A stretch of DNA of 64,000 nucleotides from Olleya marilimosa CAM030 (GTDB lineage: Bacteria; Bacteroidota; Bacteroidia; Flavobacteriales; Flavobacteriaceae), in NCBI RefSeq assembly GCF_000518485.1, contig NZ_JADR01000002.1:1-64000 (forward strand). Direction: 5' to 3'. The translations under genes and the position numbers were made by a program. The first letter of the stretch is position 1; the number at the start of each line of letters is the position of its first letter. Below the pieces are notes generated by a model that made no database searches, was not told the origin of the DNA, and saw only the letters and a list, made by a program, of their open reading frames with translations. This document shows positions 27,192 through 36,112 of the stretch, piece after piece.

Positions 27192-28805
27192 ATGCAAAAT
27201 CGTCTTTTAAATTTTTGTTTTTTGTGCGCTATAGCATTCTCTTTTATCAATTGTGCTAATAGAGGAAATATTACTGGAGGAGAAAAGGATATTACACCTC
27301 CAAAAATCACAAAAACATTTCCTAAAAATTACTCTACTAACTTTAATAGTAAAGAAATAAGAATCTATTTTGACGAGTATATTAAAATTAAAAACCTGTC
27401 TAAACAGCTTATTATTTCGCCACCAATGGATATCACTCCAGAGATAACACCATTAGGAAGCTCTAGCGATTATATAAAAATTAAAATATTTGATACACTA
27501 AAACCTAATACCACCTATGCCTTTAATTTTGGTAATAGTATAGTAGACAACAACGAAGAAAACCCTTATACTTATTATAAATATGTGTTTTCTACAGGTG
27601 ATTACATAGATTCTTTAAAAGTAAAAGGAAAAGTAATGGATGCATTAAACCGTACCACAGATCCTTTTATATCTGTTAATTTATATGAAGTAGATTCGAC
27701 TTATACAGACTCTGTAGTTTATAAAAAAAATCCAAAATATGTAACCAACACATTGGATAGTACTACTAATTTTACCTTAGAAAACTTAAAAGCTGGAACT
27801 TATAAGTTATTAGCATTAAAAGACAATAATAGTAACAATAAGTTTGACCAAAAAACAGATAAAATTGGTTTTCATGAGGAGTATATTACTGTATCAACAG
27901 ACAGTTCTGCTTTTTATGAATTAAAATTATTTAAAGAAGAAATAAACTACAAAGCTTACAAACCAAAATTAGTTTCAGGTGAAAAAATTGCATTTGGATT
28001 TGAAGGTAAGGACTATAAAAACATGAGTATTGACTTATTGTCTAATGTACCTGCAGACTACACGTCAAGCTACTATAAAGATCAAGAAACCGACAGTTTA
28101 AACTACTTTTACAAACCTAAACTAGAAGTAGACTCATTAGTTTTTAAAGTTAGCTACAAAACTAAAATTGACACCTTTACGGTTAGAATTAAGGACAATA
28201 AAAAAGATTCGTTATTACTTAAAGCGACACCTAATAGCAATATAGATTTTATTGAAACCTTAAAAATTTCGGCAAATATCCCGATTACCAAATTTGACAA
28301 AAATCAAATTAGTATCATGGATAAAGACTCTACTAATGTTGTTTTTACAACCAAGTTAGACACATTACAAAATACAATAGTGGTTTTATTTGATAAAAAA
28401 GAAGACAACAAATACAAAGTCCGATTGCTACCAAATACTGTAACCGACTTTTTTGACAATACCAATGACACTTTAAACTTTAACTTATCTACCGTTAAAG
28501 CATCTAGCTTAGGAAACGTACGTGTTAATATTAAAAATGGTGTTTACCCTTTGATTGTGCAATTAGTAGATGACAAAAACGAGGTTAAATACGAAAAGTA
28601 TATTACCAAACCAGAACCCTTAGATTTCTTTTTAGTTAAACCTAACAAGTATTATATAAGAGCTATTTTTGACTCCAACAAAAATAAAATATATGATACA
28701 GGAGTCTATTTAACTTCTAAAAACCCAGAGCGTGTAAGCTATTCTGAAAAACCTATTGAGGTTAGAGTTGGCTGGGATTTAATTGAAGAATTTATTCTAA
28801 AATAA
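27192..28805 (+). CDS. Ig-like-domain lipoprotein
   Basis: 537 residues. The signal ends in a lipobox-like INC (C21), suggesting an outer-membrane lipoprotein. The mature N terminus (TPPKITKTFPKNYSTNFNSKEIRIYFDEYIKI) is a Big_5/SbsA-type Ig-like domain, about residues 34-135. It is followed by a carboxypeptidase-regulatory-like beta-sandwich (KVMDALNRTTDPFISVNLYEVD; AGTYKLLALKDNNSNNKFD). The rest is beta-rich without recognised motif. This type is common and uncharacterised in Bacteroidota. It sits 57 bases after comF and its last 14 bases overlap the convergent amidohydrolase. Confidence 0.85.
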   Translation: MQNRLLNFCFLCAIAFSFINCANRGNITGGEKDITPPKITKTFPKNYSTNFNSKEIRIYFDEYIKIKNLSKQLIISPPMDITPEITPLGSSSDYIKIKIFDTLKPNTTYAFNFGNSIVDNNEENPYTYYKYVFSTGDYIDSLKVKGKVMDALNRTTDPFISVNLYEVDSTYTDSVVYKKNPKYVTNTLDSTTNFTLENLKAGTYKLLALKDNNSNNKFDQKTDKIGFHEEYITVSTDSSAFYELKLFKEEINYKAYKPKLVSGEKIAFGFEGKDYKNMSIDLLSNVPADYTSSYYKDQETDSLNYFYKPKLEVDSLVFKVSYKTKIDTFTVRIKDNKKDSLLLKATPNSNIDFIETLKISANIPITKFDKNQISIMDKDSTNVVFTTKLDTLQNTIVVLFDKKEDNKYKVRLLPNTVTDFFDNTNDTLNFNLSTVKASSLGNVRVNIKNGVYPLIVQLVDDKNEVKYEKYITKPEPLDFFLVKPNKYYIRAIFDSNKNKIYDTGVYLTSKNPERVSYSEKPIEVRVGWDLIEEFILK

Positions 28806-29571
28806 AACCATCTTTATCGTCCAAGAAACGTAGTTTTTTCCTGGTAGCATCTACATGAAATTTAGTTAAAGCCACTAGCTTAACAGCTTCGGTATTTGGG
28901 TTGACATCTACCAATTTTTCGCCTAAAGCATCATATACAGTAGAATGTCCTGGATACTCAAAATTATTAGCATCCAATCCTACCCTATTAACACCAATAC
29001 AATAACACATATTTTCTATAGCTCTTGCTTGTAATAAAGTATCCCAAGCTTTAATCCTTTTTTTAGGCCAATTAGCCACGTATAAAAGTATGTCGTAATC
29101 CTCTGATATTCTGGACCAAACAGGAAAACGTAAGTCGTAACAAATTAAAGGTCTAATCTTAAAACCTTTATAGTTTATGATTAGTTTTTGATTCCCTTTT
29201 TTATATACTTTATCCTCTCCTGCCAACGTAAAAGTGTGTCGCTTATTATATGTGTCAGTGAGACCATTTGGATGCACAAAAACTAGTCTGTTATAGTAAT
29301 TATCATGCTCTTTTATAACCAAACTACCAACTATTGCTGCATTTTTTGCTTTTGCTAAGGACTGCATCCATTGTATGGTTTTACCATCCATAGCTTCTGC
29401 AACAAATTGCGGAAACATAGTAAATCCAGAAGTAAACATTTCTGGTAAAACAATTAAATCTACAGTATCAGATATTGCATTTATTTTTTCTGAAAAATTC
29501 AGTCTGTTTTGTTCAGGATTTTCCCAAACCAAATCAGACTGAATAATTGCAATATTTAATACAGTGTCCAC
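28792..29571 (-). CDS. Carbon-nitrogen hydrolase, omega-amidase-like (YafV/Nit2)
   Basis: 259 residues of the nitrilase superfamily. The catalytic triad is visible as Glu in VLPEMFTSGF, Lys in YNKRHTF and Cys in PLICYDLRFP. YafV/Nit2 enzymes hydrolyse alpha-ketoglutaramate and alpha-ketosuccinamate, a repair step after glutamine transamination. The start is GTG: the upstream gene's stop and this start share a base (TAGTG), implying translational coupling to the Lys-rich protein gene. Convergent with the Ig-like lipoprotein, overlapping by 14 bases. Confidence 0.9.
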   Translation of the reverse strand: MDTVLNIAIIQSDLVWENPEQNRLNFSEKINAISDTVDLIVLPEMFTSGFTMFPQFVAEAMDGKTIQWMQSLAKAKNAAIVGSLVIKEHDNYYNRLVFVHPNGLTDTYNKRHTFTLAGEDKVYKKGNQKLIINYKGFKIRPLICYDLRFPVWSRISEDYDILLYVANWPKKRIKAWDTLLQARAIENMCYCIGVNRVGLDANNFEYPGHSTVYDALGEKLVDVNPNTEAVKLVALTKFHVDATRKKLRFLDDKDGFILE

Positions 29572-30155
29572 TACTTTAATTTATTCAGTTTTTGTTCTGC
29601 CTTAGTAATATTTGATCTTAACTTTTCAAGTTTACCTTCCCATTTCTCAATGTCATTTGGAGACAGCTTTCCTTTAGCTTCAAGCTTTTGATATTTTTTA
29701 GTTTCTTTTTCTAATTTAGCATTAGCTTTTTCCAAGTTGCTTTCTGCTTTTTCTATTTTAGCGTTAGCCTTTTCTATTTTTTGACGCGCTTTCTCCGATT
29801 TTTTTCTAGCTTTCTCAGATCTTTTACGTTCCTTTTCAGCAGCTTTACGTTCTCTTTCTTGTGCCTTAACTTCTCTTGCTTCAGCTTTAGCTTGCTTTTC
29901 TTGTTGACGTTTTTCCTTATCTGCTGCTTTAACTGCTTCTTCTGAAGCTTTAATTTCGGCTTTCTTGGTGTCTGCCAAATTATAAATTTCTATTTTTTGA
30001 GATTCAGTTAATGTTTCAGAAACATCTTTACCATTTAAGCTAATAACTTTGTTTTTTACCACATAAGATTGATTATCAAAAGTCACTTCTTGAGCAGTTA
30101 GTGTATGAGATACTACTGTAATTAGTAGTATTAAAAGCATTTTTATTGTCTTCAT
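29571..30155 (-). CDS. Exported Lys/Glu/Ala-rich coiled-coil protein
   Basis: 194 residues with a signal peptide (residues 1-22, ending TLTAQ). A small N-terminal segment (VTFDNQSYVVKNKVISLNGKDVS) is followed from about residue 60 by a highly charged helix with KAEARE, RKAAEKERKRSEKARKK and KIEKA repeats, predicted as a long single helix or coiled coil. Similar periplasmic proteins occur in Flavobacteria without known function. It is translationally coupled to the downstream omega-amidase-like gene by a one-base overlap. Confidence 0.75.
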   Translation of the reverse strand: MKTIKMLLILLITVVSHTLTAQEVTFDNQSYVVKNKVISLNGKDVSETLTESQKIEIYNLADTKKAEIKASEEAVKAADKEKRQQEKQAKAEAREVKAQERERKAAEKERKRSEKARKKSEKARQKIEKANAKIEKAESNLEKANAKLEKETKKYQKLEAKGKLSPNDIEKWEGKLEKLRSNITKAEQKLNKLK

Positions 30156-30211
30156 TTTAATTATAAATTAGAAAGTAAAAGTAAGGAGAATTTCCTACAA
30201 AATAATCCGGT

Positions 30212-30904
30212 TTAAAGTATTCTTAACTTTTTAAGTAACTCACCTTTATAAGTTCTTCCAATAGGCAATCTGTGGGTTGTTATAAAGATTTCATTCCCTG
30301 AAATTTTAGTCACACTTTTAGTGTTTATAATAAATGATTTATGGATTTGAACAAACTGAGTACTAGGTAGTTTTTCGATCCAGTTTTTAAGTGAATCTAT
30401 AAAGGATAGTTTTTGTGTTTTAGTGGTAATAGTAATATAGTTTCTGTCAGATTCTAAAAACAAAATATCTTTTAAAATTATTTTATGAAGTGTTTTATCT
30501 ACGTTTAAAAAAATAGAATCTTCAGCAGTTGGATTAACAAAATCTTGTTTTACAAATCGGTCTTCAGCCTTATTTACAGCCTTTAAAAATCGATCAAAAC
30601 CAAAGGGTTTAACCAAATAATCTACAATGGTATCCAACTCAAAACTGCTAACTGCATATTCTGGATAAGCAGTAGTCATAATAATTGCTGGTGGATTTTT
30701 TACCGTTTTTATAAAATCTAATCCTGAAATATCAGGTAAATTAACATCTAAAAACACCAAATCTACAATGTTAGTTTTAAAGTAATTATTGGCATCCATT
30801 GCTACCTGAAAAGTAGCTAGCAATTGTAACTCGGGAATTTTACTTAAATAATTTTTAAGCAAATTTTGTGCAGGCAATTCGTCTTCTATAATTATACAAG
30901 TCAT
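30212..30904 (-). CDS. LytTR-family response regulator
   Basis: 230 residues: a receiver domain (phosphoacceptor D53 in VFLDVNLPDISG, switch Lys in DYLVKPFGF) followed by a LytTR DNA-binding domain (about 135-230; FLNVDKTLHKI, FLESDRNYITI, FVQIHKSFIIN). It overlaps its kinase gene by 4 bases and is the output of that two-component system. Targets cannot be told from the sequence; LytTR sites are usually pairs of short direct repeats. Confidence 0.95.
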   Translation of the reverse strand: MTCIIIEDELPAQNLLKNYLSKIPELQLLATFQVAMDANNYFKTNIVDLVFLDVNLPDISGLDFIKTVKNPPAIIMTTAYPEYAVSSFELDTIVDYLVKPFGFDRFLKAVNKAEDRFVKQDFVNPTAEDSIFLNVDKTLHKIILKDILFLESDRNYITITTKTQKLSFIDSLKNWIEKLPSTQFVQIHKSFIINTKSVTKISGNEIFITTHRLPIGRTYKGELLKKLRIL

Positions 30905-31872
30905 ACTAAATGTAGTGTTAAAACAACTTTAAACTTATCAGAGTTTTCTATTACTAATTGGTGCTTTTCTGGATATAATAATTGTAACCGTTTTTCTAAA
31001 TTTATTAATCCTATTTTAAATTGTGTAGTATCCGTAATTTTATTTTCAAAATCGTTGATACAAGTACATTTTAAAAGGTTGTTTTCCTCAATAATTTCAA
31101 TAGAAATAACACTATTTAACACACTATGTTTAAAAGCGTTTTCAATAATGGTAATTAACAATAATGGACCTATTTTTAAATAATTAGATGTGATACTTGT
31201 CGTATAGTTAATTTGCTTTACACCTTCGGTTCTAATTTTTTGAAACTTAATATAATTATCTAAAAACTGTAGTTCTTTATCTAAATCAACATACTGCGCA
31301 TTACTATCATACAACACGTGTTTTAAATTATCTGACAGCATCAAAATAAGTTCTGGAGTTTCGGTAGGTTTTTCAATAGAATAAGAATAAATCGTATTTA
31401 AATTATTAAACAATACGTGTGGATTAATTTGCGATTTCAAAAACTTCAACTCCATTTCAGTATGTTGTTTTATCAGGTCTTCTTTTTGCTTTTGTTCGTC
31501 CAAAAAACGAAACAACATCCATATAAACGAGAAAAATATTAATGGCACCAAGGTTTGCCATAAATAATCACTTAAGCATTTCATTATAGAGCAACCACAC
31601 TGTGCAAAAACATTACAATAGACTTGTGTGGCTAAAAATGAAATTGTCATAAATAACAACCCATAAAAAATATACCATTTTCGTTTTACAAAAAATGGCA
31701 AGAGTATAAAATGATTAATATATACAATTACTGCAAGTATAGATAAATACTGCAAAAAAGGGTTTTCAGCCCAATAATATCTAGAAAATATATATAGCGA
31801 TACAAATATAAATAGCATCCATCCCAAGAGGTGCACTAAAATTTGTGACGTGTGTTTTTTTAAATCTGTCAT
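30901..31872 (-). CDS. LytS-type sensor histidine kinase
   Basis: 323 residues. Four transmembrane helices (about 12-31, 42-61, 66-85, 104-124) with a Cys-rich extracytoplasmic loop (CNVFAQCGCSIMKC) between the third and fourth. A short coiled coil leads to the His_kinase domain with phosphoacceptor H152 in INPHVLFNNLNTI and an N box in TIIENAFKHSV. The C-terminal ATPase part is short, as is normal for this class. Stop and start of the kinase/regulator pair overlap by 4 bases. The signal sensed is unknown. Confidence 0.93.
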   Translation of the reverse strand: MTDLKKHTSQILVHLLGWMLFIFVSLYIFSRYYWAENPFLQYLSILAVIVYINHFILLPFFVKRKWYIFYGLLFMTISFLATQVYCNVFAQCGCSIMKCLSDYLWQTLVPLIFFSFIWMLFRFLDEQKQKEDLIKQHTEMELKFLKSQINPHVLFNNLNTIYSYSIEKPTETPELILMLSDNLKHVLYDSNAQYVDLDKELQFLDNYIKFQKIRTEGVKQINYTTSITSNYLKIGPLLLITIIENAFKHSVLNSVISIEIIEENNLLKCTCINDFENKITDTTQFKIGLINLEKRLQLLYPEKHQLVIENSDKFKVVLTLHLV

Positions 31873-32023
31873 AGCACGTCTGAAAGTAATCTAAAAACCT
31901 AAAACCATCAAAAAACAAAGTACAAAAGCCAATAAAAGCAATGCAAACTGCATAAATAATTGCTGTTTGTAATCTTAAGTACGCAGTTGGTTAACATTTT
32001 TATTTATTAAAAAATATAATAAA

Positions 32024-32031
32024 TAGGTTTG
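32024..32031 (+). promoter_or_regulatory. -7 box for the thioredoxin-like gene
   Basis: TAGGTTTG matches TAnnTTTG and lies 24 bases before the ATG at 32056. A longer reading frame would start inside this box, so the box decides the start. Confidence 0.5.
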
Positions 32032-32055
32032 AGTAAATCAAAAAACCAATACATT

Positions 32056-32952
32056 ATGAAATCATTAGTCACCCTTTTTATTTTTATTATTAGTTATGCA
32101 ACTGCATTTGCACAAACCCTAAACCAAGAGGTTATTGATCCTGACGGAAAACCCAAATTATTAGGTGTAATTAACAAAGAAGGACTCCAAAAAGACACTT
32201 ACAAAGCGTGGTTTGATACAAACCATGACCATTATATTGTTAATGATAAACTGGTAGAAACTTTCTCTGAATCGTTAAAAGATTATACTATCAAAGTATT
32301 TTTAGGTACGTGGTGTGGTGATAGCAAAAAAGAAGTCCCGCGTTTTTACAAAGTATTAGAAACAGCAAATTATAATCTAGATAATCTAGAAGTTGTCGCT
32401 TTAGACAATCAAAAAGAGCACTACAAACAAGGACCAAATGGAGAAGAAAAAGGATACGACATCCATCGTGTGCCTACTTTTATTTTTTATAAAGATGGTA
32501 AAGAAATTAACCGCATTGTAGAGCATCCAATAGAAACCCTGGAACGTGATATTGAAAAAATTATAACCAACCAACCTTATAGTTTTAATTACATTGCTGC
32601 AGACTATATCCAATATTTACTATCCACTAAAACAATAGAGCAACTAAATACAGAGGAAACAAAATTAGTCGCTCAACTATCAGAGTTTGTTAAAGGTAGT
32701 CGTGAGTTAAATACTTTAGGCTACGTGTATTTGCGTGCAAAAGCATTTGATAAAGCGTTATATACTTTTAAATTAAACACTTTAATTTTTCCATATAAAT
32801 CAAACGTGTATGATAGTTTAGGCGAAGCTTTTTTTATGACCAATAATTATACTGAAGCCTTAATTAATTACAATAAAGTATTAGCGTTGCAGCCAGAGGA
32901 TAAAAATGCTTTGGAAATGATTCAAAAAATCAATCAAGCAAACAAGCAATAA
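32056..32952 (+). CDS. Periplasmic thioredoxin-fold protein with TPR tail, CxxS active site
   Basis: 298 residues after a signal peptide (MKSLVTLFIFIISYATAFAQ). Residues about 70-170 form a thioredoxin fold, but the active site reads GTWCGDSKKEVPRF, a single-Cys CGDS rather than CxxC, with a normal cis-Pro loop (HRVPTFIFYKDG). Residues about 225-295 contain two TPR-like units (LGYVYLRAKAFDKALYTFKLN; LGEAFFMTNNYTEALINYNKVLALQP). The monothiol site fits a binding, isomerase or glutathionylation-type role rather than disulfide reduction. Role otherwise unknown. Confidence 0.85.
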   Translation: MKSLVTLFIFIISYATAFAQTLNQEVIDPDGKPKLLGVINKEGLQKDTYKAWFDTNHDHYIVNDKLVETFSESLKDYTIKVFLGTWCGDSKKEVPRFYKVLETANYNLDNLEVVALDNQKEHYKQGPNGEEKGYDIHRVPTFIFYKDGKEINRIVEHPIETLERDIEKIITNQPYSFNYIAADYIQYLLSTKTIEQLNTEETKLVAQLSEFVKGSRELNTLGYVYLRAKAFDKALYTFKLNTLIFPYKSNVYDSLGEAFFMTNNYTEALINYNKVLALQPEDKNALEMIQKINQANKQ

Positions 32953-33000
32953 ATGCTTACTATTTAATCTATTTTAACAATTTATTATTTGTTGGTTTTT

Positions 33001-33008
33001 TATCTTTG
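33001..33008 (+). promoter_or_regulatory. -7 box for the S46 peptidase gene
   Basis: TATCTTTG exactly matches TAnnTTTG, 23 bases before the ATG at 33032. No properly spaced -33 TTG was found. Confidence 0.5.
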
Positions 33009-33031
33009 ATGGCATATAAAATCAAAAAAAC

Positions 33032-35122
33032 ATGAAATTTTTAAAATTCCTTTTACTGTTTATTACCATCCAAGTGTCCGCACAACAAGGTGGTATGTGG
33101 ATTCCTTCGTTATTAGAAGGTATGAATGAGACCGAAATGACTAATCTTGGTAGTAAACTTACTGCTAAAGATATTTACGACGTAAACAACTCTAGCTTAA
33201 AAGATGCCATAGGACATTTTAATGGTGGTTGTACCAGCGAAGTTATTAGCGATAAAGGTTTGATTTTAACCAACCATCACTGTGGTTTTGGTCAAATACA
33301 ATCACATTCGTCTTTAGAAAACGATTATTTAAAAGATGGTTTTTGGGCAATGTCTTTGGATGAAGAATTGCCAAACGAAGGTTTATACATCGAGTTTATT
33401 GTTAGAATTGAAGATGTAACATCACAAGTATTGGCTGGAATTACAGACAGTATGACTGAAAAAGAAAAACAATCATTAATAGATAGAAATAGTAATACTT
33501 ACCAAAAAACGGTTGCTAAAGAAGCTTGGCAAGACACTAAAGTAAAATCATTTTACGAAGGAAACCAATACTTCCTGTTTGTTACAGAGCGTTTTGAAGA
33601 CATCAGATTAGTTGGTGCTCCTCCAACAAGCATTGGTAAATTTGGAAGCGATACAGACAACTGGGTTTTCCCTAGACATACAGGAGATTTCTCAATGTTC
33701 AGGATTTATGCAGACGCTAACAACAGACCTGCAAAATACAGTAAAGACAACAAACCATACAAGCCAAAGCATTTTTTACCAGTCTCTTTAGATGGCGTTG
33801 AAGAAGGTGACTTTACAATGGTATTTGGTTTTCCTGGTACAACTAGCGAATATCTTCCTGCTGTAGCAATACAACACATTACAGAAGAATTTAACCCTAC
33901 AAATATTGCTATTCGTGAAGCTGCTTTAAAAGTCATTGACGCTAAAATGAAAGAAAGCGATGCTGTACGTATTAAATACGCATCTAAACAAGCACGTATT
34001 GCAAACGCTTGGAAAAAATGGATTGGAGAAAATTTAGGAATCAAAAAAAGTGATGCTGTTGCTAAAAGACGTGCTTTTGAAGCTACTTTTACCAAAGCTT
34101 TAAAAGAAAAAAATCTAGAAGATAAATATGGAAACATCCTTCCTGAGTTTGATAACCTTTACAAAGATTTTGGTCCAATTAATATTAAACGCAGAAATTT
34201 TGTTGAAGTCTTTTTGGTTACCAACGAGTTAATGCAAATGACCTTTAGAGCCTATCAAATGGAAGAAGCTATAAAAGCTGACCCAGAAAATTTTGAAAAA
34301 GCAAAAGCACGTTTAGTTGGAACATTGCAAGGTATTCATAAAAATTATGATGCAGATGTAGACAAAGGTGTATTTAATAATGTGATGCCTTTTTATAATA
34401 AAAATGTACAAACATCTATCTATGACAAAACCGCTTTTACTAATTTAGATCAAGCTTTAAAACTGTTAGAAGGTAACGCTAAAGAGGTATTAAAAAAGCT
34501 AAATAAGGACGTTGCATACCAATATGCAAAACCAATGATTACTGAGTTTTACAATACTATTGACAAAGCCTACCAAGAAAAAAACCAACCAATAACTGCT
34601 TTACAAACTAAGTACATGACAGCTTTAATGGAAGCGTTACCTAATGCACGCTACTTTCCGGATGCTAATAGTACTTTACGTGTTACTTATGGTCAGGTTA
34701 GAGGGTATTCTCCTAGAGATGCTGTATACTACAACCCTGTAAGTTACCTAGATGGTGTTGTAGAAAAATATGTGCCAGGTGATTACGAGTTTGATGTCCC
34801 AGAAAAATTATTAGAGCTACATAAAAACAAAGATTACGGTCAATATGCAGATAGTAACGGAAAAGTACCAGTTTGCTTTTTAGGAACTAACCACACTACA
34901 GGAGGAAACTCTGGTAGTCCAGCAATTGATGCATACGGAAACCTAGTTGGTCTTAATTTTGATCGTGTTTGGGAAGGCACAATGAGTGATATGAATTATG
35001 ATCCTGAAATCTGCCGAAACATTATGGTTGACTTACGCTACGTCCTTTTTATTGTAGACAAATATGCTGGAGCAACACATTTAATTGACGAAATGAAATT
35101 AGTACATCCTAAGAAAAAATAG
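33032..35122 (+). CDS. S46 dipeptidyl peptidase, DPP11 type
   Basis: A 696-residue periplasmic serine peptidase that removes N-terminal dipeptides. Signal peptide (ending QVSAQ) and mature start QGGMWIPSLL typical of S46. The catalytic His lies in TNHHCGFG (H83), the Ser in GGNSGSP (S627). The S1 specificity residue is Arg (R645 in NFDRVWEGTMSD). Taking S627 as the counterpart of Ser655 in Porphyromonas gingivalis DPP11, R645 falls exactly on Arg673, which selects Asp/Glu at P1; DPP7 has Gly there. It therefore likely feeds on acidic dipeptides from extracellular protein. Single gene with its own promoter and terminator. Confidence 0.94.
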   Translation: MKFLKFLLLFITIQVSAQQGGMWIPSLLEGMNETEMTNLGSKLTAKDIYDVNNSSLKDAIGHFNGGCTSEVISDKGLILTNHHCGFGQIQSHSSLENDYLKDGFWAMSLDEELPNEGLYIEFIVRIEDVTSQVLAGITDSMTEKEKQSLIDRNSNTYQKTVAKEAWQDTKVKSFYEGNQYFLFVTERFEDIRLVGAPPTSIGKFGSDTDNWVFPRHTGDFSMFRIYADANNRPAKYSKDNKPYKPKHFLPVSLDGVEEGDFTMVFGFPGTTSEYLPAVAIQHITEEFNPTNIAIREAALKVIDAKMKESDAVRIKYASKQARIANAWKKWIGENLGIKKSDAVAKRRAFEATFTKALKEKNLEDKYGNILPEFDNLYKDFGPINIKRRNFVEVFLVTNELMQMTFRAYQMEEAIKADPENFEKAKARLVGTLQGIHKNYDADVDKGVFNNVMPFYNKNVQTSIYDKTAFTNLDQALKLLEGNAKEVLKKLNKDVAYQYAKPMITEFYNTIDKAYQEKNQPITALQTKYMTALMEALPNARYFPDANSTLRVTYGQVRGYSPRDAVYYNPVSYLDGVVEKYVPGDYEFDVPEKLLELHKNKDYGQYADSNGKVPVCFLGTNHTTGGNSGSPAIDAYGNLVGLNFDRVWEGTMSDMNYDPEICRNIMVDLRYVLFIVDKYAGATHLIDEMKLVHPKKK

Positions 35123-35140
35123 TCTGCTAAATAATTACAA

Positions 35141-35182
35141 AAAAAACCTGTCGTGTAACGTATACATTGACAGGCTTTTTTA
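35141..35182. terminator. Bidirectional terminator after the S46 peptidase
   Basis: CCTGTC (35147-35152) pairs with GACAGG (35169-35174), flanked by an A run on the left and a T run on the right, so it can end both the peptidase transcript and that of the convergent lipoprotein gene. Confidence 0.7.
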
Positions 35183-35205
35183 TGCTTTTAAAATCCTTAA
35201 TGGTC

Positions 35206-35778
35206 TTATTGCTCTAAAATTTTAAAGGTCTCAATAATTGACATAGCGTCTTCAATATAAGTATCGACATCTTTTTCAATAACAGAATAATAGATTAAAT
35301 AGTCTTTGTTGTTGTGATTAAATAAGGTTGACAATCTAATTACTTTGAAACCATCTGTAATACTTTTTGATGTAACAATATAATATTTTCCATAAATTGG
35401 ATGCACTTGTGACCTAACCTTTGGCGTTAAAAACGAAGCATTTTTAACACTTAAAAAATGACGCTCTAATGCTTCTTCAATGTTTTTACTTTTAAATGAC
35501 TCTGAATTTGGAGACATAACATATATCCCATTTTTAAATTCATTTTCTCTCAAGTCTTTTAAGTTATTAGGAGCATGAGATACAACATCATGAGACCCTA
35601 CATAAGTACACCAACTATCAGGAATAGTCATACTGTAAAATTTCATTTTAGCTTTAGCTTCAATAGTATCTAAACATTTATAATAGGTTGTGCGCTTAGA
35701 TGTTTTTTTAACTGCATCGCTTGAACCACATCCTAGCATTACTAATATTCCAAAATAAAGTAAGTATTTGATTTTCAT
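35206..35778 (-). CDS. Hypothetical lipoprotein
   Basis: 190 residues with a lipobox (VMLGCG, C17). The mature part is a single alpha/beta domain with SMTIPDSWCTYVGSHDVVSHAP near residue 48 and a closing helix SIIETFKILEQ. The layout resembles PsbP/DUF1795-like or DcrB-like small lipoprotein folds, but I cannot assign it firmly. It lies 35 bases downstream of the PLDc_N protein gene on the same strand. Confidence 0.7.
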   Translation of the reverse strand: MKIKYLLYFGILVMLGCGSSDAVKKTSKRTTYYKCLDTIEAKAKMKFYSMTIPDSWCTYVGSHDVVSHAPNNLKDLRENEFKNGIYVMSPNSESFKSKNIEEALERHFLSVKNASFLTPKVRSQVHPIYGKYYIVTSKSITDGFKVIRLSTLFNHNNKDYLIYYSVIEKDVDTYIEDAMSIIETFKILEQ

Positions 35779-35813
35779 AGGTCATTAATAATATGCAAAA
35801 CGTCTTTTATGCG

Positions 35814-36032
35814 TTATGTTGCATAAGTATGATTCATCCTTTTATTTTCAACAAAGTATTTAATAATATATATAATTGAACCAAATATTGGCACAAAAAT
35901 CACAAACAGAGTCCATAAAAGTTTAAATAACGGTTTTTCTTCGTTCTTAAATATAAATATTAAACTAGTTAAAATTAGTATTACTGCAAGTATTGCGCTA
36001 AGAATTAAAATTATTGGATTTACTATGGTCAT
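35814..36032 (-). CDS. Small membrane protein, PLDc_N-like
   Basis: 72 residues with two transmembrane helices (about 5-27 and 36-62). The second has the PLDc_N signature WTLFVIFVPIFGSIIYIIKYF, the N-terminal membrane module also found ahead of cardiolipin synthases; here it stands alone. Function unknown. Gene order suggests possible co-transcription with the lipoprotein at 35206. Confidence 0.75.
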   Translation of the reverse strand: MTIVNPIILILSAILAVILILTSLIFIFKNEEKPLFKLLWTLFVIFVPIFGSIIYIIKYFVENKRMNHTYAT

Positions 36033-36112
36033 AATATTCAGGCTTTAAAGATTTCTAAAGATAAAAAAACTTTCACAACTAATAAACAAGATAAATTTTT
36101 GAAATTAAATTA

